Shown in pieces: positions 27,093 through 36,696 of a DNA stretch of 64,000 nt. The DNA is from Ochrobactrum sp. CGA5 (GTDB lineage: Bacteria > Pseudomonadota > Alphaproteobacteria > Rhizobiales > Rhizobiaceae), in the NCBI RefSeq assembly GCF_006345815.1, contig NZ_VCIG01000002.1:1-64000 (forward strand), given 5' to 3'. How positions within the stretch are numbered: the stretch's first letter is position 1; each line of letters begins with the position of its first letter. The notes beneath the pieces are model-generated. The model saw nothing but the letters and a program-made list of their open reading frames with translations. It was not told the origin of the DNA and made no database searches. The position numbers and the translations under genes are program-made.

Positions 27093-28046
27093 TTATTCGA
27101 TGCCTTTTTCCTTGTAATAACGCAGCGCGCCCGGATGCACCGGCACAGGTGATACGATGGTGCCTTTGTCGAGCTTGATTGCCTTCGCCGAGGAGTGGGC
27201 GGCCGCTAGCTGGTCGAGATTCTCGAAGAGCCCCTTGGTCATCTGATATACCAGCTCATCATTCATATCGGGGCGGACAATCAGATAGTTGATGACGGAA
27301 GCCGTCACTACATCCTTATCCTGTCCCTTGTAGGTATTCGCCGGGATCGTGTTGACCTGATAAGGTGCTCCGATCTTTTCGATGACGTCTGCCGGAACTT
27401 CCACAACGTTGATGTCTACAGAGTTAGCAAGATCGCGTAGCGAGGCGACCCCAAGCCCGGAAGATTGCAAAGTTGCATCCAATTGGCGGTTTTTCATGAG
27501 TTCGACGGATTCTGCAAAGGGCAGATATTCGATCTTACCGAGATCGTCATAGGATAATCCGGCGGCTCCCAGAATAGTGCGGGCATTCAGCTCGGTCCCG
27601 GATTTCGGCGCGCCGACGGAAAGGCGCTTTCCCTTTAGATCGGCCAAGGTCTTGATGCCGGATTCCTTGGACGCGACGATCTGAACATAATTCGGATAAA
27701 TCGCAGCAAGAGTGCTCAGGTTGGTGAGCTTCTTCTTGAAGCCTGCAGCCTCGTTGCCTTCATAGGCATCACGCAAGGAGTCGCCCAGCGTGAACGCCAC
27801 TTCGCCGCGGCCGCTATTGATAAGATTGATATTCTCAATGGATGCTTTCGTGGCCTGAACGGAGGGACGCACATCTGGAATGTTCGAATAGATTTTTTCC
27901 ATCGCAACGCCGAGCGGGTAATAGACACCGCTGGTGCCACCAGTCAGAATGTTTACAAACTCCTCTGCCTTGGCTTGCGCTACGGTGAAGACAAGCCCCA
28001 GTGCGGCAGCAACCGAAACTGTCGTTTTCCGATTAAAGATCTGCAT
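27093..28046 (-). CDS. TAXI-family TRAP transporter solute-binding protein
   Basis: A 317-residue periplasmic protein with a signal peptide (hydrophobic residues ~8-25, cleavage near AQAKAEE) and the TAXI-family opening FVNILTGGTSGVYYPLG. Further family segments are STLAAIYPNYVQIVASKESGIKTL and KRLSVGAPKSGTELNARTIL. The ATG follows GAGGAGG. It is first in the TAXI operon, upstream of a terminator-like stem and the fused permease. The neighbours do not reveal the ligand. Confidence 0.93.
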   Translation of the reverse strand: MQIFNRKTTVSVAAALGLVFTVAQAKAEEFVNILTGGTSGVYYPLGVAMEKIYSNIPDVRPSVQATKASIENINLINSGRGEVAFTLGDSLRDAYEGNEAAGFKKKLTNLSTLAAIYPNYVQIVASKESGIKTLADLKGKRLSVGAPKSGTELNARTILGAAGLSYDDLGKIEYLPFAESVELMKNRQLDATLQSSGLGVASLRDLANSVDINVVEVPADVIEKIGAPYQVNTIPANTYKGQDKDVVTASVINYLIVRPDMNDELVYQMTKGLFENLDQLAAAHSSAKAIKLDKGTIVSPVPVHPGALRYYKEKGIE

Positions 28047-28417
28047 ATTTCCTCCTCAGTTCAATCCACTGCATTTCATTACGTCCTCCCACGGAATTGC
28101 GAAACGCTAACGCATTCTGGAGAAAATCCCAAACGTTTTTGGTCATGATTTCTCAGCTGGCTTCTCGAATATCTGTTTAGAACCAGAACCCCTAAGGCCA
28201 GGATTTACAGCGCAACGTGGCGCGTATTGTTCAGAATGGGCGTAAAGTCGGACTATCGCTGAATCGGCGGCCAGTGCTGATAGCTTCACAGTCATTCAGA
28301 GAAATCGAGGTCGTGCTCTTCCGGCCCCGGATAGCCGCTCAGCACGGGAAAAGGTTCAAGGCGAAACCGCATAGTAGATCTCGATGACTGACGTTGAGCA
28401 AACGCGCTGTTCGATAT
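28047..28417. other. Non-coding gap upstream of the TAXI operon
   Basis: No supported gene is seen between the TAXI binding-protein start and the 3' end of the lysR gene. Short frames here lack ribosome sites and resemblance to known families. It must hold the TAXI promoter, which I could not place. Confidence 0.6.
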
Positions 28418-29353
28418 CTATCCCCATGTGCGATCAACTGTCTGAGCCTGGTCGATTGCCGAAACCTCTTTAACCAGCCAGTCACGGAAGAGCTGCAACG
28501 CCGGATTGGAGGCAATGTTCTCGTGACTGCATATAAACTTGTAGGATTCCCTAGGTTCGAAATATCGCTCGGACACGATTGCGAGGCTACCGTGCTGCAC
28601 GTCGTTTTCGACCAGTGGGCGATGAGAAAAACCAATGCCCTGTCCAGAACGGGCGGCCGCCAACAGTGTATGCTGATCGTCAAAAAAGAGGTTTGAATTG
28701 GCGGTTAAATCACCAAGTCCGTGACGGGATAGCCATCTTTTCCAGTCATTTACGTCCCGATAATGCAGCCGGGGAACGTCAGGGGTTATCAGAAGATCTT
28801 CCGGGTTCATCACGTTGTCCAAAAGCGATGGACTGCAGACCGGAACCAATCTTTCTTTCAACAATTCGATGCTGTACATGCCCGCAGGCGGGTGCAGGCA
28901 ATATTTTATCTGCGCATCTTCTCTATCCTGCGCGAGGGAATCTATATCGAGATTGTTCAGGTGAAGCTGGATGCCCGGGTTTTTCTTTAAGAAACCGGCA
29001 ATCCTGCTCGCTATCACTTCCATTGCAAAGAAGGGGCCGGCACGAACCCTGAGAATTTGGGCCTTGTTGTCCTGTGCAATCAGTGTCGTAACCGCACTGA
29101 TTTCATCGAAGGCTCGTGCACAGACTTCGGAAAGCAGAGCCCCTTCCGCAGTGACAGAGACGCCGCGTGGCCCACGAACAAGCAACTGGCAACCCAAAGC
29201 CTCCTCCAGAAGCTTGACTTGATGGCTCACGGCACCCTGGCTCACAGCAAGCTCTTCTGCGGCGGCCGTGAAGCTTTGGCAATGTGAAACCGCTTCAAAA
29301 GCTCGCAATGCTCTAAGACCGGGGAGTCGTCTTCGTCTAGACCGTGCAGTCAT
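28418..29353 (-). CDS. LysR-family regulator (GcvA-like)
   Basis: A 311-residue regulator. Its helix-turn-helix, residues ~12-70, contains LRAFEAVSHCQSFTAAAEELAVSQGAVSHQVKLLE, and it opens with a basic RSRRRRLPGL tail as in GcvA-type members. The effector domain shows the RLHYRDVNDWKRWL segment and the QGIGFSHRPLV motif common in that subgroup. It is divergent from an amino-acid-type binding-protein gene 177 bp away, so it probably controls the plus-strand cluster 29531-33942. The ribosome site at the ATG is weak. Effector unknown. Confidence 0.9.
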   Translation of the reverse strand: MTARSRRRRLPGLRALRAFEAVSHCQSFTAAAEELAVSQGAVSHQVKLLEEALGCQLLVRGPRGVSVTAEGALLSEVCARAFDEISAVTTLIAQDNKAQILRVRAGPFFAMEVIASRIAGFLKKNPGIQLHLNNLDIDSLAQDREDAQIKYCLHPPAGMYSIELLKERLVPVCSPSLLDNVMNPEDLLITPDVPRLHYRDVNDWKRWLSRHGLGDLTANSNLFFDDQHTLLAAARSGQGIGFSHRPLVENDVQHGSLAIVSERYFEPRESYKFICSHENIASNPALQLFRDWLVKEVSAIDQAQTVDRTWG

Positions 29354-29530
29354 GTCGCTATGAATTTTTCTAATGGCATTGAATAGATCTTTTGCATTGA
29401 TCGACTCTTAGCACAAGCATAATCGTGAACTAACAAAAACCGCCCCTGCGTATCTTTACTCAGATTCCGAACACTGGCGACAGTGCGTCGGTAGTGAACA
29501 GACAAGGGCGCATAAAAGGAGAACGAAAAC

Positions 29531-30325
29531 GTGTTCAAGCAAGCAAGAATGGGAATTGTTGCCGCTTTTATCGCCGCGTGCGGTACCCTTGCAGCCCATG
29601 CCGAGGAAATTCGCATGGGAGCGGAAGGTGCATATGCTCCTTTCAACTATCTGGACCCGAACGGGCAGCTAAAGGGCTTTGATATCGACGTTGGCAACGC
29701 AATCTGTGAAAAACTGAAAGCTGATTGTGTATGGAGCGCCAACGAATGGAGCGGGATTATTCCTGCACTTCAGTCAAAGAAATTCGACATTATGGCCTCG
29801 TCGATGGCGATCACTGAATCGCGTATGCAACAGGTCAACTTTTCCGATCCCTATTACTACAACACCATGCGGTTTGTTGCCTTGAAGGAGCTTGGCCTGA
29901 AAGATGTGACGCCGGAGAGTGCCAAGGGCAAGGTAATCGGTACGCAGAGTGGTTCAATCGCAGTCGATGCTTTGCAGCGCTTTTTCCCGGATAATGATGT
30001 GAAGCTCTATCCAACACTGGAAGAAGCATTCTTGGATATCGAGAACGGCCGGATAGATCTTTTGCTTGAATCCAAGTTCGCGCTCAGTGATTGGATCAAG
30101 AAGGGCGCGGATTGCTGTGAATTTGTCGGCAACGAGTTTCTTCTGGACGGAACCCTTGGTGCCGGAATGGCCTTCCGCAAGGATGACGAAGAACTGCGTG
30201 CACGCGTCAACAAGGCACTGGCAGAGATTATCCAGGACGGCAGCTACGACAAGATCAGCGCCAAGTACTTTGATTTTGACATCAGAGAAAAGCCGAAGTT
30301 CGCGAGCGAAATCTTCGCGAAGTAG
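29531..30325 (+). CDS. Amino-acid-type ABC transporter substrate-binding protein
   Basis: A 264-residue periplasmic binding protein type 2 (SBP_bac_3, HisJ/ArgT-like). It has a signal peptide of about 24 residues ending AAHAEE and the family opening IRMGAEGAYAPFNYLDPNGQLKGFDIDVGNAI. The conserved FDIMASSMAITESR stretch holds the arginine that binds the alpha-carboxylate. The start is a GTG at 29531 after AAAGGAG. No ABC permease or ATPase follows, so it must borrow partners or act as a sensor. It is followed 139 bp later by an M81 hydrolase gene, consistent with capture of an amino acid, opine or small peptide. Confidence 0.9.
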   Translation: MFKQARMGIVAAFIAACGTLAAHAEEIRMGAEGAYAPFNYLDPNGQLKGFDIDVGNAICEKLKADCVWSANEWSGIIPALQSKKFDIMASSMAITESRMQQVNFSDPYYYNTMRFVALKELGLKDVTPESAKGKVIGTQSGSIAVDALQRFFPDNDVKLYPTLEEAFLDIENGRIDLLLESKFALSDWIKKGADCCEFVGNEFLLDGTLGAGMAFRKDDEELRARVNKALAEIIQDGSYDKISAKYFDFDIREKPKFASEIFAK

Positions 30326-30464
30326 CCGCTTCCACCTCGGCTAAAGAGTACCTGATTTGAGGCACCACATCAGATCAGGTACTCACTGCGCGTGGGTGAC
30401 CCGCCCCCGTCAATTCGCTTCAATTAATCCAGACTTATTATCGCCGACAAAGAAAGGTCGATCT

Positions 30465-31970
30465 GTGTCCTATCGTGTTGCGATCATCGAATTCATCAAT
30501 GAAAGTAATACTTTCACGCACAATCGCACGAGTATGAGCGATTTTAGGGCGTCGCACTTTTTCATAGGCGATGAGATTCCGGCCAATTTCCGAGATACAG
30601 GCTCCGAGATCGGTGGCGCGATAAAGGTCGCGGATGAGAAAGGCTGGACGCCCGTCTACCTCACCGCAGCCCATGCGGAACCGAACGGACCGGTGCTTGA
30701 ATCTGCGCGTAAAGAAATCACTGGCGAGTGCCTGCGGCGGCTGAAGGAAGCCGGGCCTGTTGACGGCATATTTGTAGCTCTGCACGGTGCCATGGTAACG
30801 GAGACGGATCAGGACGGTGACTGCCAGTTCCTGCGGGAAATTCGGTCCGTGATCGGATATCAAGTCCCCATTGCAGTCACTCTCGACCTTCACGCGAATA
30901 TTTTCGACGAACTGGCTGATCTGGCGCAGATTGCTGTTTCATTCCGAACCTATCCCCATATCGATATGCACGAGGTCGGAGTCGAAGCCTGTTCGTTGTT
31001 GGATCAGGCGATGAAAGGGGAAATTGAACCCGCCTTGGCCATTGCACGTCCACCGATGCTTATTGGCTGTGATGACGGTCGCACAACAGATAACGGTCCG
31101 ATGTGCCGCCTTCTGGAAAGTGCGGCGCATGAGATGCAGAAACCGGGTATACTGAATGTGGCGATCAATGCCGGGTTTACCGATGCTGATGTATGGGCCG
31201 CCGGGCCAAGCGTCATAATAACTTTCGATGGTAAGACCGCCGACCGTCAAACCGCCAGCGATGTCGCGGGCAAGATATGTGATGAAATCTGGGCCTATAA
31301 GGACCAGTGGGCCAAGCCGACACCTCTTGATGAATGCATCCGGCAATTGAAAGAGGCTCGAAGCACTGAAGGCACGATCGTCGTTGCTGATTTCTCTGAC
31401 AATCCTGGCTCCGGCGCCTACAGCGATTGCACCGCGCTCATCTCGGCGATGCTTGAGGCCGGTGTAACCAATGCCGCCGCAGGAGCGCTTCTCGACCCTG
31501 AAGCCGTGGCTGAGATTGCAACCAAGGCGATTGGCGAGACTATTACAGTGACGATTGGCGGCAAGTCCGATCCAACGATCGGGGGCGGTCCTTTGACTGT
31601 AACCGGCAAAGTCATGTCTGTCAGCGATGGCACTTTTGTTTTTGAAGGCCCGATGTTTACAGGCTTGCCGGGAACAACCGGGAAGGCGGTGTGTCTGCGT
31701 GTGGACGGAATCGATATCATGATCGTATCGGAACGCATGCAGATGCTCGATCAGAACATTTTTCGTATCGTCGGCATTGAACCGAAGGAAAAATCCGTTC
31801 TAGCGGTGAAATCAATGCAGCATTTCAAAGGCGCGTTTGGTCCGATCGCAAGCCATACTATCGTTACCGATGCTGGCGGTTTGAGTTCGCCGGATCTGTC
31901 GAGGCGGACTTATTCCCGTTTGCGGCGGCCTGTTTTCCCATTGGACATGTTTGCGGATCAGCATCAGTAA
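30465..31970 (+). CDS. M81-family metallopeptidase (MlrC-like)
   Basis: A 501-residue protein of the microcystinase C (MlrC) family. The N-terminal DUF1485 domain has IIEFINESNTF near residue 8, the VALHGAM segment (His108) and LDLHANI (Asp141, His143), probable metal ligands by family analogy. The C-terminal MlrC domain begins near residue 300 (VADFSDNPGSGAYSD). The GTG at 30465 follows AAAGG. MlrC acts on small peptides released from microcystin, which contain D- and N-linked acyl amino acids. Here it stands between an amino-acid binding protein and an amino-acid racemase homologue, so a related amide or peptide substrate is plausible but unproven. Confidence 0.88.
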   Translation: MSYRVAIIEFINESNTFTHNRTSMSDFRASHFFIGDEIPANFRDTGSEIGGAIKVADEKGWTPVYLTAAHAEPNGPVLESARKEITGECLRRLKEAGPVDGIFVALHGAMVTETDQDGDCQFLREIRSVIGYQVPIAVTLDLHANIFDELADLAQIAVSFRTYPHIDMHEVGVEACSLLDQAMKGEIEPALAIARPPMLIGCDDGRTTDNGPMCRLLESAAHEMQKPGILNVAINAGFTDADVWAAGPSVIITFDGKTADRQTASDVAGKICDEIWAYKDQWAKPTPLDECIRQLKEARSTEGTIVVADFSDNPGSGAYSDCTALISAMLEAGVTNAAAGALLDPEAVAEIATKAIGETITVTIGGKSDPTIGGGPLTVTGKVMSVSDGTFVFEGPMFTGLPGTTGKAVCLRVDGIDIMIVSERMQMLDQNIFRIVGIEPKEKSVLAVKSMQHFKGAFGPIASHTIVTDAGGLSSPDLSRRTYSRLRRPVFPLDMFADQHQ

Positions 31971-32107
31971 AAGCGCTGACGATTCCATTGGACTTTTGAC
32001 AGCGAACAGGGAATTTAATTCGGTCGAGGGGACAATCTGGATGACGTTGGGTCATCGGCAAACTCTTGCACCAGTTGGATCAATTGAGCTCAAGGATGGA
32101 GTAAACG

Positions 32108-33241
32108 ATGCGCGCAGCGCCAATTTTCGCCGGGTTGAAAATCGAAGCGGCTGAAATACGCATGATACGCCTGCCGCTTCTCGTTCCGTTCGTGATCTCA
32201 ACCGGCACGATGACCGAAAAAATCATTCCGATCCTCACTCTGCGAGCCGAAGGGCTGGAGGGCTATGCCGAAGGCGTGATGGATCCGTTGCCGGATTATC
32301 TGGAGGAAACCATCTCCGGTTCGCTGTCATTCCTTCGCGATGTCCTACTGCCGCAGATCGTGGGAAAACGCTTTACTGGTCCGGCGGATCTGTGCGCAAT
32401 CCTTGATCCGTGGCGCGGACATAAAATGAGCAAGGCCATGGTGGAAATGGCCGTCTGGGACCTATGGGCGAAAGCGCTTAACCTTCCGTTGAGTGTTGCG
32501 CTTGGAGGCGTTCGAGATTCTATAGACGTGGGCGTCAGCCTTGGCATTGCCGATATTCCAACCACGGTTGATCGCGTCGCGGCTTCCCTCGATGCCGGTT
32601 ACAAGCGCGTTAAGCTGAAGATCAAGCGCGGTCATGATCTCGACATGATTCAGGCGGTACGTGAGCGTTTTCCAGAAGCCAAGCTGACGGTAGACGCCAA
32701 TACCGATTACCGGCTCTCCGACCTGCCGCTTTTGAAGGCGATGGATGCTTTTGCGCTGGATTATATCGAGCAACCGCTTGCATTCGACGACATTACTGAT
32801 CACGTACGTGTGCAGGAAAAGCTGCTGACTGCGATTTGCCTGGATGAAAGCATCCGATCTGCGGTGGATGCACGCAAGGCGCTTGTCGCGGGTGCATGCC
32901 GCGTCATCAACATCAAGGTGGGGCGTGTCGGCGGGCACAGCGCGTCGCGCGCAATTCATGATGTCTGCGCGGCCTTTGATGTGCCAGTATGGTGTGGCGG
33001 GATGCTGGAAGCTGGCATCGGTCGGGCGCATAATATTCACCTGTCAGCATTGCCGAATTTCACAAAACCGGGGGACACATCGTCTGCCAGCCGCTATTTC
33101 CCGCGTGATATCGTCAACGAGCCGCTAGAAGCGGCCAATGGCCAAATGGCCGTTCCCAAGAATGGTCCGGGCATCGGTGTGACCCTTGACCACGCATTTC
33201 TCGATACGGTCACCAGCCATCGCGAGGATTTCGTCGCATGA
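32108..33241 (+). CDS. Enolase-superfamily N-succinylamino acid racemase-like enzyme (NSAR/OSBS family)
   Basis: A 377-residue muconate-lactonizing-subgroup enzyme. The catalytic set is complete: KLK (Lys169, Lys171) on strand 2, metal ligands Asp196 (DAN), Glu221 (EQP) and Asp246 (DES), and Lys270 (NIK) on strand 6. The family contains both o-succinylbenzoate synthases and N-succinylamino acid racemases. There are no menaquinone genes here, and the next gene is a GNAT acyltransferase (4-bp overlap), which is the known context of the racemase activity. The expected role is interconversion of N-succinyl-D- and L-amino acids. AAGGATGGAG precedes the ATG. Confidence 0.88.
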   Translation: MRAAPIFAGLKIEAAEIRMIRLPLLVPFVISTGTMTEKIIPILTLRAEGLEGYAEGVMDPLPDYLEETISGSLSFLRDVLLPQIVGKRFTGPADLCAILDPWRGHKMSKAMVEMAVWDLWAKALNLPLSVALGGVRDSIDVGVSLGIADIPTTVDRVAASLDAGYKRVKLKIKRGHDLDMIQAVRERFPEAKLTVDANTDYRLSDLPLLKAMDAFALDYIEQPLAFDDITDHVRVQEKLLTAICLDESIRSAVDARKALVAGACRVINIKVGRVGGHSASRAIHDVCAAFDVPVWCGGMLEAGIGRAHNIHLSALPNFTKPGDTSSASRYFPRDIVNEPLEAANGQMAVPKNGPGIGVTLDHAFLDTVTSHREDFVA

Positions 33242-33942
33242 GCGAAATATTGATCCGTGAACTCGCGTCGTTAGCCGAGATGAAGAGTTCGGAGGAGGTG
33301 CAGCGGTTGGTATGGGGAGAAGATGATCCTGTCGATGCCTCAGACTTGTTGCTTGCGATCCAACACGAAGGGGGTCTTGTCGCCGGGGCGTTTGATGGCG
33401 CGAAGATGATTGGCTTCATCTTCGGCTTCCCGAGCGCCACGCCGGGTATTCAGCACTCTCACCGTCTGGCTGTTCTGCCTGAAGCCAGAGGATTGAGGCT
33501 CGGCGCGCGAATGAAGTGGTTCCAGCGCGATTGGTGTCTTGCGAGAGGCATCACCCATGTTCGCTGGACCTATGATCCGATCCGGGCGGTCAATGCCAGT
33601 CTGAACATTGCAAGCCTCGGCGCAACGTCGTCTACCTATCATGTCAACTATTACGGGCCTATGGTCGGCATTAACTCCGGCTTGCCTTCGGACAGAATCG
33701 TGGCTGACTGGCAATTGGACGATCCAGATGTAGAAGCTCGATCTCAAGGCCAGAAACCTGAGCTCAGGGCTGATGCTCAAAGCGTGAAAATACCGGCTGA
33801 CATCGATCATCTGCTTGCAACTGATCCGGCAGCGGCGATGCATGCGCGGTTGTCACTGCGCGAAAAGCTTGTGACTGCCTTCGACCAAGGTAAGCGTATT
33901 GTTGGCTTTGACCTCCAGGCCACTGCATACTTGTTGGTGTAA
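33238..33942 (+). CDS. GNAT-family N-acyltransferase, probable amino acid N-succinyltransferase
   Basis: A 234-residue GNAT protein. Residues ~45-80 hold the acetyl-CoA-fold strand GLVAGAFDGAKMIGFIFGFP, and the pyrophosphate-loop region is HRLAVLPEARGLRLGARMKW. The following WTYDPIRAVNASLNIASLG segment is characteristic of the GNAT partners found beside NSAR genes. The gene overlaps the racemase by 4 bp. In the described D-amino acid pathway, this enzyme adds a succinyl group to a D-amino acid, the racemase inverts it and a hydrolase releases the L-form. No M20 desuccinylase is nearby; the M81 gene could fill that place. Confidence 0.82.
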   Translation: MSEILIRELASLAEMKSSEEVQRLVWGEDDPVDASDLLLAIQHEGGLVAGAFDGAKMIGFIFGFPSATPGIQHSHRLAVLPEARGLRLGARMKWFQRDWCLARGITHVRWTYDPIRAVNASLNIASLGATSSTYHVNYYGPMVGINSGLPSDRIVADWQLDDPDVEARSQGQKPELRADAQSVKIPADIDHLLATDPAAAMHARLSLREKLVTAFDQGKRIVGFDLQATAYLLV

Positions 33943-33967
33943 GCCGCTGGCTGAAACTGGAAGCAAA

Positions 33968-34804
33968 TTAGTCCTTGGGAAGCTGTCTTCTGGTCCATTC
34001 AGCTTCAGGAATGGCGCTTCCGATATTATAGCTGAAAGCATCGATCACCATCGTTTCTGCATTAGCCTTGCAAATGAAGTCGATTGCATACCATTTGCGC
34101 TGGCTGCGGAATGCACCGTCGCTGACCGTCAGGCCAGTCGCTGAAACAGAGCCGCCTTCACGCGCCAGCATGTCTGGAAAGGCGCCGGGTTTATGGCGGC
34201 GCACTTGTTCAAGCGCCTCGATACCGCAAATCTGGATTATCCGGTCTTTCGGTGCAAGCTTTCCCAGCGCCTGTTTCACGCGAGGATCCGAAATGGCATC
34301 CTTCGAATAGATTTCGCGTGCTCGCGTCAGTCTTTTGGCCGGCCTCGCCGGTTTGGAAGCATCAGTCTTTGGCTCGTGCTTTTCTATCGCGATTTGCCCG
34401 GTCAGTTCCGTCTTCTCTGTGGAAGAATTTCCGTTAGCCTGCTCAACGCCCGTCTCCAGATGAGCATCGGAAGCCTTCTCCGCTTTCTTTGTTTCTTCAG
34501 GTGTGGTGGGTGGTCGCTCCTGCGCCGGCGGCGTCTTCACGTCCTGCTTCGCAGTCGCGGATTCAAACGCCTGCGGTTGCGGCGAAGGGGGCGCTAGTTC
34601 CGGCGTCTTCGGAGCCTCTGGCTGTGGCGTCTTTTCTGGACGCGGTGGTCGTACCAGCTCCACATTGACGCTTTGTTCCGACGCTGGCGATGGAAGATTT
34701 GGAAGGCGAAACAGAAGAAGCAATGCCAGCATCAGATGCAGGGCCACCGATGCTGGTAAACCCCAACCGGGCTCTTGCAAAACTCTTCTGGTGAACTGCA
34801 ACAT
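33968..34804 (-). CDS. DUF930 domain-containing membrane-anchored protein
   Basis: A 278-residue protein shaped like TonB. It has one N-terminal membrane segment (residues ~17-33, ASVALHLMLALLLLF). A long Pro/Glu/Lys-rich periplasmic linker (~40-165) follows. The globular DUF930 domain comes next (~165-275), with VKQALGKLAPKDRIIQICGIEALEQ and KWYAIDFICKANAETMVIDAFSY. The two cysteines in that domain may form a disulfide. DUF930 is common in Rhizobiales; its function is unknown. It lies 33 bp downstream of the lrp-type gene on the same strand, so they may be co-transcribed. Confidence 0.82.
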   Translation of the reverse strand: MLQFTRRVLQEPGWGLPASVALHLMLALLLLFRLPNLPSPASEQSVNVELVRPPRPEKTPQPEAPKTPELAPPSPQPQAFESATAKQDVKTPPAQERPPTTPEETKKAEKASDAHLETGVEQANGNSSTEKTELTGQIAIEKHEPKTDASKPARPAKRLTRAREIYSKDAISDPRVKQALGKLAPKDRIIQICGIEALEQVRRHKPGAFPDMLAREGGSVSATGLTVSDGAFRSQRKWYAIDFICKANAETMVIDAFSYNIGSAIPEAEWTRRQLPKD

Positions 34805-34837
34805 GGCTCCAACGATCAGAGACTCGAAGGCTGCAAT

Positions 34838-35299
34838 CTAGAGGCCGATGTTCGGCCTGTCGATAATTTCACGCAGGGCAAAACTGGAATTGATCTTTAC
34901 GACATGCGGCAGGGCCGAGAGCCAATCGCGATGGATACGCTCGTAATCCTCAAGATCGCGCGCCGCAACGCGCAGAATATAGTCATACTCACCCGACATC
35001 AGATAACAGACCAGAACATTGGGGCAACGCTTCACAGCTGCCTCAAACTCGGCCAGCGTCTTGGCGAATTGTCCCGAAAGCGAAATGTGGACAATCGCAA
35101 TCATCCGGTATTCGAGCGCCTTCTGTGACAGGCGGGCATGATAGCCCGCAATCACACCGCTCTTTTCCAGAATGTCGAGGCGGCGCGAACAGGCTGAAGG
35201 CGACAGCCCAACCTTCTCCGCAAGCTCCGCATTGGTGATGCGCGCAGTTGCCTGCAATGTCCTGAGAATTGCAAGATCGATAGGATCAAGATTGCTCAT
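34838..35299 (-). CDS. Lrp/AsnC-family transcriptional regulator
   Basis: A 153-residue regulator. It has an N-terminal helix-turn-helix (LDPIDLAILRTLQATARITNAELAEKVGLSPSACSRRLDIL) and a C-terminal RAM ligand domain with the MSGEYDYILRVAARDLEDYERI segment. The ATG at 35299 follows GAAGG and gives the standard family length; a frame extended upstream would add 44 residues not seen in the family. It is divergent from alanine dehydrogenase (158-bp gap), the classical AldR arrangement in which an Lrp-type protein activates ald in response to alanine. Confidence 0.92.
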   Translation of the reverse strand: MSNLDPIDLAILRTLQATARITNAELAEKVGLSPSACSRRLDILEKSGVIAGYHARLSQKALEYRMIAIVHISLSGQFAKTLAEFEAAVKRCPNVLVCYLMSGEYDYILRVAARDLEDYERIHRDWLSALPHVVKINSSFALREIIDRPNIGL

Positions 35300-35457
35300 T
35301 CGAAGAACCTTCGACAAAGAGGGCAACATGCACAATAATTCACTAAAAAACCCAGACAGGCAAATCTTCTTTGCAAGGACATTGCAAGCGGCAGATGTTC
35401 TCATTTTCGGATCGACAACGACCCACGGCAAGTGGGCAAAAAATGAGAGGAACGCGT

Positions 35458-36576
35458 ATGCGTGTCGGTTGCCCGAAGGAAATCAAGAACCATGAATATC
35501 GTGTCGGATTAACTCCCGCTGCAGTTCGTGAATATGTGGCTCATGGTCACGAAGTCTGGATTGAAACAAAGGCAGGTGCCGGTATTGGTGCTGATGATGC
35601 GAGTTACATCGCCGCTGGCGCTAAAATTGCCGCTTCCGCAACAGAAATTTTCGAGAAGTGCGACATGATCGTTAAGGTCAAGGAGCCGCAGCCTACCGAA
35701 TGGGTGCAGCTTCGCGAAGGTCAGCTTCTCTACACTTATCTCCATCTTGCCCCTGACCCGGATCAGACCAAGGGGCTCCTTGCGTCTGGCGTGACGGCAA
35801 TTGCCTACGAAACCGTAACGGATGATCGCGGTGGACTGCCGTTGCTTGCTCCGATGTCGGAAGTGGCTGGCCGTCTGTCTATACAGGCTGGTGCGACGGC
35901 GTTGCAAAAAGCAAATGGCGGTCTCGGCATTCTGCTGGGTGGTGTTCCGGGTGTGCTTCCGGCAAAAGTAACGATCATCGGCGGTGGCGTTGTAGGACTT
36001 CATGCCGCGAGGATGGCGGCGGGCCTCGGCGCCGATGTATCCATTCTGGATCGCTCGCTGCCGCGTCTGCGCCAGCTCGACGATATATTCAACGGCCGTG
36101 TTCATACTCGCTATTCTAGCATTCAGGCGCTCGAAGATGAGGTTTTCTCTGCAGATCTCGTCATCGGCGCGGTGTTAATCCCCGGTGCGGCAGCTCCAAA
36201 ACTCGTTACCCATGAAATGTTGTCCGGCATGAAAAATGGGGCGGTTATTGTCGACGTGGCCATCGATCAGGGCGGCTGTTTCGAGACCTCCCACGCAACG
36301 ACGCATTCCGATCCCACTTACGAAGTGGACGGGATCGTCCATTACTGCGTTGCCAATATGCCAGGCGCGGTTCCGGTGACCTCTGCGCATGCCCTCAACA
36401 ACGCGACCCTTTATTACGGTCTGGCGCTTGCCGACCGGGGTTTGAGGGCAATTGCCGAAGACAAGCATCTTCGCAATGGTCTGAATGTTCACAAGGGCCG
36501 CATCACCAACAAACCAGTTGCGGAAGCGCTGGGCTATGAAGCTTTCCCCCCGGAAAGCGTTTTGAACGTGGCGTGA
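35458..36576 (+). CDS. ald: Alanine dehydrogenase
   Basis: A 372-residue NAD-dependent enzyme that converts L-alanine to pyruvate and ammonia, reversibly. Family motifs are [20 protein letters not shown] at the start, KVKEPQ (substrate-binding Lys) near residue 72, the YLHLAPD histidine near residue 95, and the NAD fold [24 protein letters not shown] near residue 170. The ATG at 35458 follows GAGAGGA and matches the usual length. The divergent Lrp-type gene is its likely regulator. It may supply the last step of the D- and N-acyl-amino acid cassette upstream. Confidence 0.96.
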   Translation: MRVGCPKEIKNHEYRVGLTPAAVREYVAHGHEVWIETKAGAGIGADDASYIAAGAKIAASATEIFEKCDMIVKVKEPQPTEWVQLREGQLLYTYLHLAPDPDQTKGLLASGVTAIAYETVTDDRGGLPLLAPMSEVAGRLSIQAGATALQKANGGLGILLGGVPGVLPAKVTIIGGGVVGLHAARMAAGLGADVSILDRSLPRLRQLDDIFNGRVHTRYSSIQALEDEVFSADLVIGAVLIPGAAAPKLVTHEMLSGMKNGAVIVDVAIDQGGCFETSHATTHSDPTYEVDGIVHYCVANMPGAVPVTSAHALNNATLYYGLALADRGLRAIAEDKHLRNGLNVHKGRITNKPVAEALGYEAFPPESVLNVA

Positions 36577-36661
36577 AACTTTGCAAGGCGGTAGCGGGCA
36601 GCCGCAGCCGCCTTCGCTGCTTTCAGGATGGGGGGCTGTGGACAAGCAGCGGCGGTACGGA

Positions 36662-36689
36662 TTGACAAGCTGTCCAGACAGTCTATAAC
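36662..36689 (+). promoter_or_regulatory. Near-consensus sigma-70-type promoter of the MFS-kinase-oxidase-GlpP operon
   Basis: A perfect -35 TTGACA (36662-36667) and -10 TATAAC (36684-36689) are spaced by 16 bases. Transcription would start near 36696, leaving a structured leader of about 105 bases before the MFS start codon. Confidence 0.75.
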
Positions 36690-36696
36690 CATAAAT

